Origin: Leuctra nigra
Lineage: Eukaryota > Arthropoda > Insecta > Plecoptera > Leuctridae
Assembly (NCBI GenBank): GCA_934045905.1
Contig: OW203768.1
Location: 1,578,316-1,642,315, forward strand
DNA: 64,000 bases
Direction: 5' to 3'
Below are positions 1 through 9,992 of the stretch, piece after piece. The notes beneath the pieces were generated by a model. The model saw only the letters and a program-made list of their open reading frames with translations. It ran no database searches and was not told the origin of the DNA. Positions within the stretch are counted from its first letter, which is position 1. Each line of letters opens with the position of its first letter. The position numbers were made by a program, and so were the translations under genes.

Positions 1-96
1 GAAGAGGTGAGGATGGACGGTGGGCAGGAGGCGGTCGTATGGCCTATTAGTAGGGAACCTTCTCAACATTTGCCTCTCGACTAAGAGGTCCTTAAG
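1..96 (-). repeat. tRNA-derived SINE, fragment cut by window start
   Basis: The plus strand shows the reverse complement of the SINE body seen many times in this window (GGACGGTGGG, GGAGGCGGTCGT, CCTATTAGTAGGGAACCTTC, TGCCTCTCGACT). The 3' part of the element lies outside the window. After the CTCGACT block the similarity fades, so the head is missing or displaced to the tRNA-like sequence at 181-262. Confidence 0.75.
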
Positions 97-180
97 GACA
101 TCTCCTGTTTTCAAGACAATAATAACGAAATGTTGAGCTGATGTAGATGTGAAATTAATAGGTAACCTGCGAAATAAAAT

Positions 181-262
181 CGCGCACCCCGACTGGGAAT
201 CGAACCCAGATCCTTCGGGTTACCGGCCCTATGCTTTAACCACTATGCTATGCCCTATGCTT
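181..262 (-). repeat. tRNA-like sequence (SINE head or tRNA pseudogene)
   Basis: Read on the minus strand it has an A-box-like TAGCATAGTGGTTAAAGC and a B box GGGTTCGATTCCC. The T arm CTGGG-TTCGATT-CCCAG pairs perfectly. The anticodon arm is poor (only three to four pairs around a loop CCGGTAA), so a working tRNA is unlikely. It is most simply the Pol III promoter head of a SINE or a decayed tRNA copy. Confidence 0.55.
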
Positions 263-865
263 TTTTCACTAAATTTCCATCATTATTAAACTAATAGAAT
301 GAAATTAAATGGCTTCTGACTTCTGAGATAATTAAGTTCAGTAGTGGTTCACATTTTCGACGCATTGCAGGAACTAATTAGCCTACAATTGGCCTTATTC
401 TCTAAATGTCAAAATCACGATTCTGCTGGATTCCGATTCAAGTCCATCCGAATCGGATTCCATCCGAATCGGCGGAAATGTTAAAGTTTTTTTAAAGCAG
501 GAAATACCATATATTTTCAGACGTCAAGTTCCAGTATACTTTCATCCTCGGTTGAAAGCAATTTGTCACAAGACGACTGATTCTCAGCCAATCGAATCAT
601 TAGCCGTAAGTTGATTGAAACCTGATTAAAAGGTTCAATTACTTCTGAACTGAAGGCTGTGTTTTAATTGCACTGGCTGAGCTTGTAATCGGAGTGATTT
701 GCATGAAGCTTCGCGGTGGTCTCGCTGCATCGGACAGAGTGCACTTGTTGCTGGTGAGGTGTTTAGCTGGCTGGTTGCACTTAGAGGAGGTGGTTATTCC
801 AACACGCAAGATTTACAGGCGACATTGAACTGTTTGTAGTAGTGTCAAATTCAAATAATATCGTG
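263..865. other. No gene seen
   Basis: AT-rich sequence without an open reading frame of note. Around 430-470 there is a short imprecise duplication of a CCGAATCGGATT-type motif. Nothing else recognisable. Confidence 0.5.
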
Positions 866-1280
866 AATACCCGAAAATATTTTTTAATTAAAAAAATAGC
901 ATTGTATTAATTATTCCAGCATTTAAACTATATTTTAATATAAAAGATTCATCAAATGTCTAGTAACTTACAACTCTATTAATATTGAGTTTTCAGTTTT
1001 ATGTTTTCAGAATATGAGGAAATTTTAACACAGGATTTTATAGGAAAATTACTTAGATTTTGGTTTCTAACTCTTAAAAACGTACATGTAGGTGTATATA
1101 TAAAAATCTTAATAAATACCTCTATGTCTAATACCCATAATATTAGCTTTTGGTTAGAATCTATCGGCGGGAAATAGTTTAAATCTAATATTTACTAGGA
1201 ACATTTTAGTGTTTTTTTCGACTTGCCACATTTATAAAGTGATATATCTTGGAAACTAGTTCGGCTACCCCACTTTTATT
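866..1280 (+). repeat. Dispersed repeat family A, copy 1
   Basis: About 400 bp that recurs in the same orientation at 24740-25125. Shared blocks include GATTCATCAAATGTCT, GGTGTATATATAAAAATC, ATCTATCGGCGG, and AAGTGATATATCTTGGAAA followed by TTCGGCTACCCCACTTTT. It is AT-rich with no coding capacity. The similarity stops shortly after the CCCCACTTTT block in both copies, which marks one probable boundary. Confidence 0.7.
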
Positions 1281-1689
1281 GCGTTTATATGGTGCACAAG
1301 GAAAGTATCTAATAAATAATCATATTAGTTCAGATATCTATCGGAAATCTCTATTCGTTCATCCATACTTAAAATTACATATATTTGTACCACGAAATGC
1401 CACCAAATGTAATATTCTTGTTACCAAATCTCAAATCTGAATCGTATGATTACCGCAAAGCAACTGATAAAATTAGCAACTGGATTATTAACAGAACAAT
1501 AAAACCCTGCACATTATTAAGATACATACTCTACATTACGTAAAAGTCCCAGTTTAGTTAATATATCCAGCCCAATAGCCCCATTGTGTCGGGAGTGGAG
1601 ATACATTCGCATGTAAATGAAGTTGGCATCACTGTACCGCGCCTTGAGCATGTAAACTGTTTGACAACTCCCCACATCGTTCTCACAAC
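1281..1689. other. No gene seen
   Basis: AT-rich unique-looking sequence. Short open frames here (for example 1249-1440) begin inside the dispersed repeat and show no recognisable protein features. Confidence 0.45.
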
Positions 1690-1935
1690 ACAAGTCCGGC
1701 GAGTTGCTCGCTGCCCCGGGTCACGTGATTGCACGGTGCAGTTCAAAGGGCGGCCATGTGGTCGCGACGCGTGGCCTCGCTTTGATTCCAACATGGCCGG
1801 CGGCGTCGCGGCGGCCGCGGAGCGAGGGGTGGACAGGAAGAGGATCACTGCCAACGTCATGGTTCTTGCGTCTCGTGGTGCTTTGTCCTGGACGTTGTGT
1901 GGCGGCGAGAGGTCGGGAGGAGGACGATATCAGCA
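1690..1935. promoter_or_regulatory. GC- and CpG-rich island
   Basis: A sharply GC- and CpG-rich block in AT-rich surroundings. It contains TCACGTGA at 1722, TCGCGACGCG near 1763, and ATGGCCGGCGGCGTCGCGG at 1793 followed by an alanine-rich open stretch of about 50 codons (MAGGVAAAAERGVDRKRITAN). It could be an unmethylated promoter with a first coding exon, or a relic of a GC-rich repeat. No convincing splice donor follows, so no exon is called. Confidence 0.3.
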
Positions 1936-2562
1936 AATAAGCGATACGTGATGGAGCCACTTCTGGCAAGATGGCTACTATCAGTCAACAGATTTTTTTT
2001 GTTTTTACATTTCGTGTTTCCATAATGCAGTGAAAAAGGGAGAAACAATTGAAATTGATATTAAGCTATAAATTTACTTTTTTATCCTATAACAAACAGC
2101 TACCTATAGCAAATATTTATATTTATGCAAATGCGCCCCTTGATAGGCGCCATTTACCTAGTACCAAAATAGCCACCAGAGTGCAGCGTGTTCCTTGTTT
2201 TCTTGAATTGAGAAGGACCTTTGAACCCATGGTCTTTGGGAGGTGTTCCGGGAAAACCGGGAGTCATTTTTATTTGCTCGTGATTTTCAGGCATAGTTCA
2301 GTAGGTATATCATTGAAATTCACGACATTTAAGAAGTAAAGTAAATACGCATTTTCTTGGAGCCTCATTATTGCAATCGGGTTTTATTATTAGATAACGG
2401 TTCAATCAGAGAGATGGGTGGAAAGCACCACGAGAAAATGATAGGACTCCTATTTTTGTGTAATTTTGTTAAAAATTATAAAATTATTTCACATTTCCAT
2501 CTTGAAATTGATATATTTATGTCTGCACCTAGGCTAATGGCGACAGTGCGGTCAAATGATTA

Positions 2563-2690
2563 AGAATTATGATGATGATTGGGAGATGATGATGATGAAG
2601 AATAGGTAAGGAAGGACTGTGGGAAGGAAGCGGTCGTGACCTATTAGTAAGAGAAACTATTGACTAAGAGAAACCACGACCAATCTTCTG
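2563..2690 (-). repeat. tRNA-derived SINE, diverged partial copy
   Basis: Reverse-complement SINE body: ATGATGATGATTGGGAGATGATG, then GGACTGTGGGAAGGAAGCGGTCGTGACC. The terminal GACGTTAAACA end is lost and the segment between the body and the head is degraded. Confidence 0.65.
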
Positions 2691-2799
2691 ACTGGATAGA
2701 GAACGCTTCTTCCCATGAATCTCTCCCTGCATGTATGTTTGCGCACCCCTGACGCTGCCTCCGGACATCATGTGTCTGCATCTGACGTCTCCTGGCTCC

Positions 2800-3515
2800 C
2801 ATGCAGGTCCGCCATCTTGTGTAGCGGGGACAAGATGGCCGCTGTTATGTCTCGTGGAGTTGGCTTGGACTTGGAGTTGTAAATCTAGTGAACGAGGACA
2901 AGTGTTGTGTCAAATCACATGCAGGTCCGCCATCTTGTGTAGCGAGGACAAGATGGCCGCTGTTATGTCTCGTAGAGTTGGCTTGGACTTGGAGTTGTAA
3001 ATCTAGTGAACGAGGACAAGTGTTGTGTCAAATCACATGCAGGCCCGCCATCTTGTGTAGCGGGGACAAGATGGCCGCTGTTATGTCTCGTGGAGTTGGC
3101 TTGGACTTGGAGTTGTAAATCTAGTGAACGAGGACAAGTGTTGTGTCAAATCACATGCAGGCCCGCCATCTTGTGTAGCGGGGACAAGATGGCCGCTGTT
3201 ATGTCTCGTGGAGTTGGCTTGGACTTGGAGTTGTAAATCTATAGTGAACGAGGACAAGTGTTGTGTCAAATCACATGCAGGCCCGCCATCTTGTGTAGCG
3301 GGGACAAGATGGCCGCTGTTATGTCTCGTGGAGTTGGCTTGGACTTGGAGTTGTAAATCTAGTGAACGAGGACAAGTGTTGTGTCAAATCACATGCAGGC
3401 CCGCCATCTTGTGTAGCGGGGACAAGATGGCCGCTGTTATGTCTCGTGGAGTTGGCTTGGACTTGGAGTTGTAAATCTATAGTGAACGAGGACAAGTGTT
3501 GTGTCAAATCACGCC
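2800..3515. repeat. 118-bp tandem repeat, six copies
   Basis: Six head-to-tail units of 118 bp (two junctions are 120 bp, because of an extra AT in CTATAGTGAACG). Each unit contains CCATCTTGTGTAG...ACAAGATGG, a 9-bp inverted repeat around a short loop, followed by CCGCTGTTATGTCTCG. The units are nearly identical, implying recent amplification. The overlapping 76- to 116-codon open frames are by-products of the repeat; a 118-bp period shifts frame from unit to unit, so they are not genes. Confidence 0.95.
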
Positions 3516-3735
3516 TGACGTTCTAATTTGTCGGATCCAAATGCTTGTCTACTATTTCATTCGCAGCCACTGGCAACTATTTTACAAGTTGCCACAATTT
3601 ACTCACATTTTATGCTCAGTACCCACTTTTAATATAGAACCCATCTTATTTTTATACAACTCCACCATTTATTCACATTTCATCTCATTTTGTTATTTGT
3701 TTGCTTGTTTGTGATTTTGCCAGCGTGCCCAGGTC

Positions 3736-4120
3736 AAATCATTCAAATAATCGATCTGAAATTTTGTTTACATAATAATGTCTCAAGAGCGGTCTCGTGT
3801 GTAGTTTTAGAACCGGATTCTGTAATTATTTTGAAAATTGAAACTGGAACCGTTTGATCGATCAACTTCAAACTTTGCATGGTCATTGGGACCGACACTT
3901 TGGGTGTTTTTGTCAATCTTTAGACCAATCTGTCGAGAATTTAAACAGTTATTGACATTTTACGGATATGTTATTCCTGTTTGAAATATTTGTCAATTTT
4001 ATTCAACGAAATTTCAGAGATATTATCACTGCTTCCTTGACGCATTTAATTTCAGCTATTTCCAAGGTCTGTAGAGCAGAAACTTTCAACCATCAATCGC
4101 ATGCAATAAGAAAGCTCGCT
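3736..4120 (+). repeat. Dispersed repeat family B, copy 1
   Basis: Related to 17077-17720 and, in inverse orientation, to 36180-36310 and 54895-55045. Shared ordered blocks are CGATCTGAAATTTTG, ATGAGCGGT or AAGAGCGGT, ACCGTTTG(T/A)(C/T)CGAT, TTGCATGGTCATTGG-like sequence, TTATTGACATTTTA-like sequence and TTTCCAAGGT...AGAGCAG. Diverged and without coding capacity. Confidence 0.6.
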
Positions 4121-4447
4121 TTTCCACGCGTTACAAGAAGCGTTTTCCTAGTTTATATAAATAACTAGTCAAAAAACTGGTTTGCTATTTTGTAGAGAAC
4201 TCGACAATTTGTCTACCTTTCTCAGTAAATAGTTAAAGATGTACTCAGTTGTTATCGTGTTTGTCGTTGTTCTGTGTCGTCTGGAAGACAAGTGAGTGTA
4301 ATGTAATTGCACTGCCATGTGGACAATTAGCTTGGTCTGACAGACAGACCGGCTCGCATCATGTCTATGTCTGCCTGCTGTCTAGATCCACTTGGCACGG
4401 CCTCTTGGTTGCATCAGCACTTCATTCAGAAATAACTCACAGGCGCG

Positions 4448-4558
4448 AGGTGGCCGTGACAAAACACATTCATGTGGCCGTGGACAAAACACATTCATGT
4501 GGCCGTGGACAACACATTCGTGGCAGTGGGCAACACATTCATGTGGCCGTGGACAAAG
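4448..4558. repeat. 24-bp minisatellite
   Basis: Four to five imperfect copies of a unit containing ACACATTCATGTGGCCGTGG, with the third copy shortened. ACATTCATGTGG is a partial palindrome inside each unit. The open frames across it are repeat artefacts. Confidence 0.85.
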
Positions 4559-4559
4559 T

Positions 4560-5790
4560 ACAAAACATTTGAAAGAAAAGGAATCAATCCTTGTTATTAT
4601 CAGATTATTCGAGTTATGGTACTACCATTTATAGTATTTATCCATTCATTCAATGAAATCAGAGCTCACCTACTAGAGATAGATTACAAGTTAACATCGG
4701 ATGATGCCATCAAATCTTTTTCAGACAATGCGTTTTTTTCGAATACCGATTTTAGATTTATCTTTTGTTTGGCGCAGACCTAGAGATCGACTTATATTCT
4801 TGCTATAAGAAAATAAAGACATGTACGAGACTCATCGGCAGAATGAGTCTAAATAGATTTGCAGAACTGAACTATCAGTATGATTTAAAACTATAAGAAA
4901 AATACTGTTGTAACAATAAAAACTATAATACGCATGATGAAATCATGCTAAATTGTGAATTTATAAAATTTTACAGAAGACAGCACAGTCATGTTAGGGA
5001 TGAGATGTTACCAAAGTGAAGATAACCAAAAGACATGAAACACTTTAGCCCCTGCTCGACCATCACGCTAAGGGTGGGGGGAGGGGGGGGGGGGAATAAT
5101 CCTCCCATTTTTCACTTGACCTGCATTTGTAAACTTTGATTGAGTTTTTGTAACTTTCTGGACAAGCTTGTCAAACTGACTGATAGACTGATTGAAAGTA
5201 AACTCGTGAGTTGTGAGTGAAACACAGGACGATGCTGGTATTTATAGCGTCCTCGATGTTGTTGTTGCGTCTAGCGGGTTGAGGGTTGATTCCCCTCCCC
5301 CTCCCCGCTATCTCGTCACGATATTGATTCAAACATTAATTATCGCGTCCCGTATCGACACATGCGAGATCAAAGTGGTCGCTCCCGCCCCGGACCTGCC
5401 CCCGACCTGCCCCGGACCTGTTCACTTCGATATGAGCTACATGCATGAACAACCGTCAGAAGTCAAGCCAGAGTTGCCCAGGAAGCCTATACTTGATGAA
5501 ATCCATGTTTTAAGAAGCACACACAAAAAGGCGGCCCCTACTTTTTTCTCAACGGCTTTACCGATTATCTTAAAATTTTCACAGATTATACAAAAAGTAG
5601 ATCTGTGTCTCCAGTGGCCCATTTTTTTTTTTTTTTTTTATTTATTTATTTCAGGGCAGAGGTTCCAAAAGACCCAAAAATTGCCCACCTCCTCAACACG
5701 AGAAAACACATTTTTATTATTTTTTGAATCACTAGAGACACAGATGTACTCTTTATTTTATGCTGTTAAATTTTGAAGACAATCGGTCAA
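4560..5790. other. No gene seen; contains a G run and a T run
   Basis: AT-rich sequence with a G12 run at 5083-5094 and a T tract near 5623-5640 followed by TTTATTTCAG, which mimics a splice acceptor. A long open frame (5213-5776) spans this area, but it reads through homopolymers and has no recognisable protein features, so it is not called. Confidence 0.4.
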
Positions 5791-5793
5791 TTG

Positions 5794-5843
5794 CCCAAGG
5801 TGTCTATAGAAGTTGAGCAACCAACTTCTATAGACACCTTGGG
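5794..5843. repeat. Perfect 22-bp hairpin
   Basis: CCCAAGGTGTCTATAGAAG (part of the stem) is followed after a 6-nt loop (AGCAAC) by its exact reverse complement. The stem is 22 bp without mismatch (5794-5815 with 5822-5843). The loop is too short for a typical animal microRNA precursor. It could be the fused ends of a small TIR element or a replication or assembly snap-back. Confidence 0.9.
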
Positions 5844-6470
5844 TCAAGCCATTGAGAAAAGAGTAGGGGTTGCCTTTTTATGTTTTTTTGTGTGATGCAA
5901 CATGCAACACACGATTAAATGTCACAAATGTCACGTACAACCCATTGCTATAATGCATTTTCATACATTTCTAGGATTTTTTTACATCCGAATCGAAATT
6001 TTCTGCGAGTATAATCGACTCAATGCCCGGATAAAAAGGTGAGATATCCCCACCCGCAGGCACAATCTAAACCTCCCACCCAATGCATATTTCACGCTCA
6101 AAATGGAATCATCGTTCAAATTAGCACAAACACTTGAACTTTCGAATTAAGTAGCTTGCATGCGATGTCACGCATTTGTTCTTTTGACCCTGTATTGTTG
6201 AGTGTTGACACACATTTACTGGCTGTCAATATGTGTTTTATCTTCTGTAATACTTACCTGTGCAATATTGCATTGCAGTCTGCGGTAAAAGTTCTAGTGT
6301 AATGACCCGATAGGACATGACATCTGTGTCAACAAAATGACACTAACATTTTTGCGTTGTTCAAGAAGAACAAAGAAAATATAGTGCAAATGAATAGAAT
6401 TTTCGTGATGCATAAAATATTTCAAAATAATTCACTTAATACGTACCTAAATTTTTGTAGTTTTTCTAAC
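5844..6470. other. No gene seen
   Basis: AT-rich sequence with no recognisable repeat. The last part (TTTTTGTAGTTTTTCTAACCAG) is pyrimidine-rich and may be the 3' end of an intron leading into the candidate exon that follows. Confidence 0.35.
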
Positions 6471-6479
6471 CAGTTTTAG

Positions 6480-6745
6480 GTTCCGAGTCTAAATCTAAGA
6501 CTTCAAATGGCCACTCCTTCTCTTTCAAGATTCCGCCACGGGGCATCAAACCGATATTGACAGCCGAATTCGACAATCAGTCCGATATTTCTGAAATAGT
6601 GCATGAAATCCTGTACAAGACGTTAGAAAGTGAACAATCTCTTCCACCACATTATCTCGATGCCCCCGGAGCGCGGACCAAATTGAAAGTGTTTATCCGC
6701 CGCCCACCGCCAGATCACAGAGCTATCAGCCTCCTGGATCTCTGA
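6480..6745 (+). other. Candidate terminal coding exon, unknown protein
   Basis: An open frame of about 88 codons follows a plausible acceptor: a T-rich tract, a TTCTAAC branch-like motif, then CAGTTTTAG at 6471-6479. It ends at TGA 6743-6745. The translation has balanced, protein-like composition, with FSFKIPPRGIKPILTAEFDN near the start, a helical SDISEIVHEILYKTLE stretch in the middle and a basic end (RTKLKVFIRRPPPDHR). No signal peptide or membrane segment is visible and I do not recognise the family. The last ten codons lie inside the first unit of a 99-bp minisatellite, so the stop codon is itself part of the repeat. An internal ATG start is absent, which fits an exon rather than a whole gene. 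It could also be a chance open frame. Confidence 0.3.
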
Positions 6746-7107
6746 TCAACACTCTGGTTACCCGCGTGCGCGCGCAACTGCTGTAATCACGGCCACATAA
6801 AGCACGCATCAGATCACAGAGCTATCAGCCTCCTGGATCTCTGATCAACACTCTGGTTACCCGCGTGCGCGCGCAACTGCTGTAATCACGGCCACATAAA
6901 GCACGCATCAGATCACAGAGCTATCAGCCTCCTGGATCTCTGATCAACACTCTGGTTACCCGCGTGCGCGCGCAACTGCTGTAATCACGGCCACATAAAG
7001 CACGCATCAGATCACAGAGCTATCAGCCTCCTGGATCTCTGATAAACACTGCTTACTCCACGTGCGCGCGCAACTGCTGTAATCACGGCCACATCAAGCA
7101 CGCATCT
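6711..7107. repeat. 99-bp minisatellite, four copies
   Basis: Units start at 6711, 6810, 6909 and 7008 with CAGATCACAGAGCTATCAGC and include CGTGCGCGCGCAACTGCTG and ATCACGGCCACAT. Units one to three are nearly identical; the fourth is diverged (GATAAACACTGCTTACTCC). A period of 99 keeps reading frame. The first unit overlaps the end of the candidate exon, so the array seems to have grown from it or into it. Confidence 0.95.
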
Positions 7108-7234
7108 GCCGTTACTCTTGCGACACCGGTGGCTCAGTCCATCATGCAGTCTCCAGGCGTCAGAACATTTACATCATTCATGTAATTGTCTGGAATTAGG
7201 TGATAAGTTGGACCGATTTAATATGGCTTAGGGG

Positions 7235-7389
7235 TAACTCTGATTCCATAGAACCTGCTTTATGACGGGTTTCCCTCAGTCAAAAGCCAAGCGATGGGAA
7301 GGTTCATTATTAATAGGCCACGACCGGCTCATTCCCACCGTTCATCCTCACCTATCCATTATCATCTCCCAATCATCATCATCATCATA
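7235..7389 (+). repeat. tRNA-derived SINE, 3'-truncated copy
   Basis: Sense-strand body GGGTTTCCCTCAGTC, GATGGGAAGGTTC, TAATAGGCCACGACCG, TCTCCCAATCATCATCATC. The CGTCGCCATTAGCC to GACGTTAAACA end is missing. Confidence 0.75.
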
Positions 7390-7530
7390 AAAATAATAAC
7401 GATAAGATAATTCTTGTATTTGATAATACGATTGTTGAACTTTTGATGAAAACCAGTTTCATGCTTTGGTTCCTTCGGAAGTTGAACGTAGGAAGTTTAA
7501 TCGGTTGTTAAGAACTTCGGTGAGAATTTT

Positions 7531-7684
7531 CAGTGGTTTACCTCTGGGACGGTTCCCTATACTGATAGGACACGACCGCCTCCTTCCCACCTCGCCTATT
7601 CTTCATCATCATCTCCCAATCATCATCATAATCATTCATCCGTCGCCATTAGCCTCGCTGCAGAACAGTGCGACGTTAAACACA
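7531..7684 (+). repeat. tRNA-derived SINE, intact 3' half
   Basis: Body from GGACGGTTCCCTA through CACGACCGCCTCCTTCCCAC, a CATCAT-rich segment, CATCCGTCGCCATTAGCCTC and the terminal GCAGAACAGTGCGACGTTAAACA. The tRNA-like head is lost. It ends 24 bp before a head fragment of the same family in the opposite orientation. Confidence 0.85.
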
Positions 7685-7707
7685 ATGCTCCTCAGTCTTT
7701 GAGGGAC

Positions 7708-7772
7708 TCGACTGAGGGAAACCCCAGTCAGGGATCGAACCCGGATATCCGGAGTCTGACTATTACGGGGTT
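7708..7772 (-). repeat. SINE head fragment, inverted to its neighbour
   Basis: CTCGACTGAGGGAAACCCC and AGTCAGGGATCGAACCCGGA are the head and proximal body of the SINE read backwards. With 7531-7684 it forms a tail-to-body inverted pair. Confidence 0.65.
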
Positions 7773-8037
7773 GTAACTATCATTGATTTTCAATGCAGAT
7801 ACAGCTGTTTAATACTGAGACAGCGGCTGTTTCATAAATTACATTTTAGAAATAATTACACATGGATTTTCTTGATAAATTTGTCTGGAGCTGACTTTAT
7901 ATCATTTGTGAACCGAGCTCCAGGGAACGGGATTAAAAGATGAAATATTTCGTCATTTACCCGATAAATGAGTTTCCACGAAGAGTAGGTGATTCGCCGC
8001 AGCAAATTGAATGGCAACTTGGAAATTGCGATTTTAA

Positions 8038-8485
8038 GAGCCCTAGAAACTGACGGAGGCGTCAAAGTTTCACAAAAAGCGGACATAATCCTAGGCTAAT
8101 TATTTACTTTACTGTTATACAACTTTGGGAGGTAGTTTTGATACACATTTTCTGGGAATGCTATTGAGAAAATATAGAAAAACTTGAAATAAAAAAGTGT
8201 GATATTTCATTTATTTTATGAAATTTGTGAAATATATAACTTTTTTCCATTAAATATTTATTAAATTTTCTCAATAAAAATAAAAAAGTGTGATATTTCA
8301 TTTATTTTATGAATATATGAAATATGTAACTTTTTTACTTTAAATATTTATTAAATTTTCTCAATAGGATACCCAGAAAATGTGTATCAAAACTACCTCC
8401 CAAAGTTGCATAACAGTGGAGTAAATAATGAGCATAGGATGTCTGCATTTGTGAAACTCTGACGCCTCCGTCAGTTTCTAGACTC
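8038..8485. mobile_element. MITE with long TIRs flanked by TTAA
   Basis: The left end GAGCCCTAGAAACTGACGGA and the right end reverse complement (GAGTCTAGAAACTGACGGA) match. The inverted repeats continue with interruptions through GGCTAATTATTTAC-like and GGGAGGTAGTTTTGATACAC blocks to CCCAGAAAATGTG, over about 120 bp per arm. Both ends abut TTAA (8034-8037 and 8486-8489), the likely target duplication. The centre contains a direct duplication of an AAAAAAGTGTGATATTTCA block. No transposase is present. A related element lies at 46461-46784. Confidence 0.8.
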
Positions 8486-9722
8486 TTAAGTTTTGTAAAT
8501 CGCACACAATTTGTCGTTCAAGTTTCGATTATTCCTCTGGCAATGTTAGTTGGTTATTAGTCTTGGGGAGGGTTAATCCCCCTCCTGGCAGGGGGTGGGG
8601 GGGGGGGGGGGGGCGATGATACGTCACAGCCGGGGTCGTGTTGTAATTACACCCCCCGTGCTCGCTCGTCTCGACCACACAGATCGATTACACATCGAGA
8701 TATATCGATTACACATCGAGATATATCGATACGAGTCACTTCGACTCATCTTCACCACGGGGTTCGTGCGGAAACATCGTTGACATTCCTATGATAAATT
8801 AATGAATTCTTTCAATGTTGCTTGTAAACGACTACGAACTAATTATGATACCAGTTGGTTTGCATTATTTTTCAACACCCTTTTACAACTATGGTATATG
8901 TTTACACAAATAGAGTTCTAAAAATTTGTTATAATTACGTTTTGTCTTTTTTGTTTTATATCAGCAATGCAAAACTTTGAATTTTCACCCGAGGTCGGAC
9001 ATTTTGTTGGCACGTGGTGGGTCAGATTCCACTTATGTATCAAGGTAAACTGAGTATTTTTGTATAATATGAGTAATTCCTACAAGTTCTTTTTAAAGAT
9101 TTCTCCAATGCCCTATAACCATTAAAACTATCAAATATATCCAAACCATCACAGAATGGAAGATATTCTACATGGTGCCAACAAGATGGTGTCAAAAATG
9201 GGGTTTTCTCATGCAAACTAGGAAGTAAACTTTACCAATTTGGCGCATCAATAAATGGTGACTATACGTGTTAATCATGAATTTTTATGATCACACATAT
9301 TTTATTGGTCACACAAATTGGGAGTGTACAAATTTCTTTTTTAAACGGCACATGATTTACAAACATGAAATCTCAAGAATTTACCCGCCACAATCATCCA
9401 TAGCATTGCTTCACCATCCCGAAACAATACAGTCTACAATAATCAACAATCAACATCAATCAATTAACTAAAACATCCTAATTGAGCGCATTGTATTGTC
9501 TCAAAGTTGATTACCAAACGCAGCTCGAGAAAGTTTCTCTCCATGCACTAATGAGCCGGGTGCATCTAACATGTCATAAATCAACTCTAACTTCTATAAC
9601 TTATCCCGCATACACTTGGCCCCCCAAGCCCAAACTCACTTATTATCTTGTTAAATAATTTCAAGAAAATGTGTTTCTTTCGTCCGTGGAAATATAAGCC
9701 TTCTTGAGCGGAAATTCTCTAT
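8486..9722. other. No gene seen; G17 run and a 22-bp direct duplication
   Basis: It contains a G17 run (8597-8613), a tandem duplication of ATTACACATCGAGATATATCG at about 8686-8729, and otherwise unremarkable AT-rich sequence up to the LINE insertion site. Confidence 0.5.
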
Positions 9723-9738
9723 TAAACGCTTGTAAAAA
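9723..9738 (+). repeat. LINE target-site duplication, left copy
   Basis: TAAACGCTTGTAAAAA is identical to 14240-14255. A 16-bp perfect direct repeat is typical of target-primed reverse transcription and fixes the left edge of the LINE. Confidence 0.85.
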
Positions 9739-9992
9739 CTTCATTTGTTTCTTCATAAATGAAAGTTAGTTCTGTGAATTATTCTCAGTATTTTCGCTTA
9801 TATTTGTGGATTAATCGCTAGTTTTGCATGTTTGTTGTGTTGAATGGTGATATTAGATATTTTGGGAGCCATTCAAACCATTTTTCCGCGTCAGAATCTG
9901 TTTAAAGTATTAGAAAATAGTTTTATATACTAGGTTTACGAAACCTACCAAGAGACGCTTGTAGCTCATTTGGACTTGAAGTAATGTGAGCA
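9739..9992 (+). promoter_or_regulatory. LINE 5' UTR with presumed internal promoter
   Basis: A 254-bp AT-rich leader between the left target duplication and the ORF1 start. Jockey elements use internal promoters placed at the extreme 5' end; here the element starts CTTCATTTGTTTC. No TATA box is expected, and none is assigned. Confidence 0.5.

Noticed and set aside
181..262. Functional tRNA gene
   Set aside because: The T arm is perfect but the anticodon stem has only three or four pairs and U33 is replaced by C; a SINE head or pseudogene is more likely.
2731..3474. Overlapping 76- to 116-codon frames with conserved cysteines and tryptophans
   Set aside because: They are shifted copies of the same 118-bp unit read in different frames.
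5213..5776. 187-codon open frame with proline-rich and hydrophobic parts
   Set aside because: It reads through a T tract, a CCTGCCCC low-complexity repeat and splice-acceptor-like sequence, and shows no recognisable domain.
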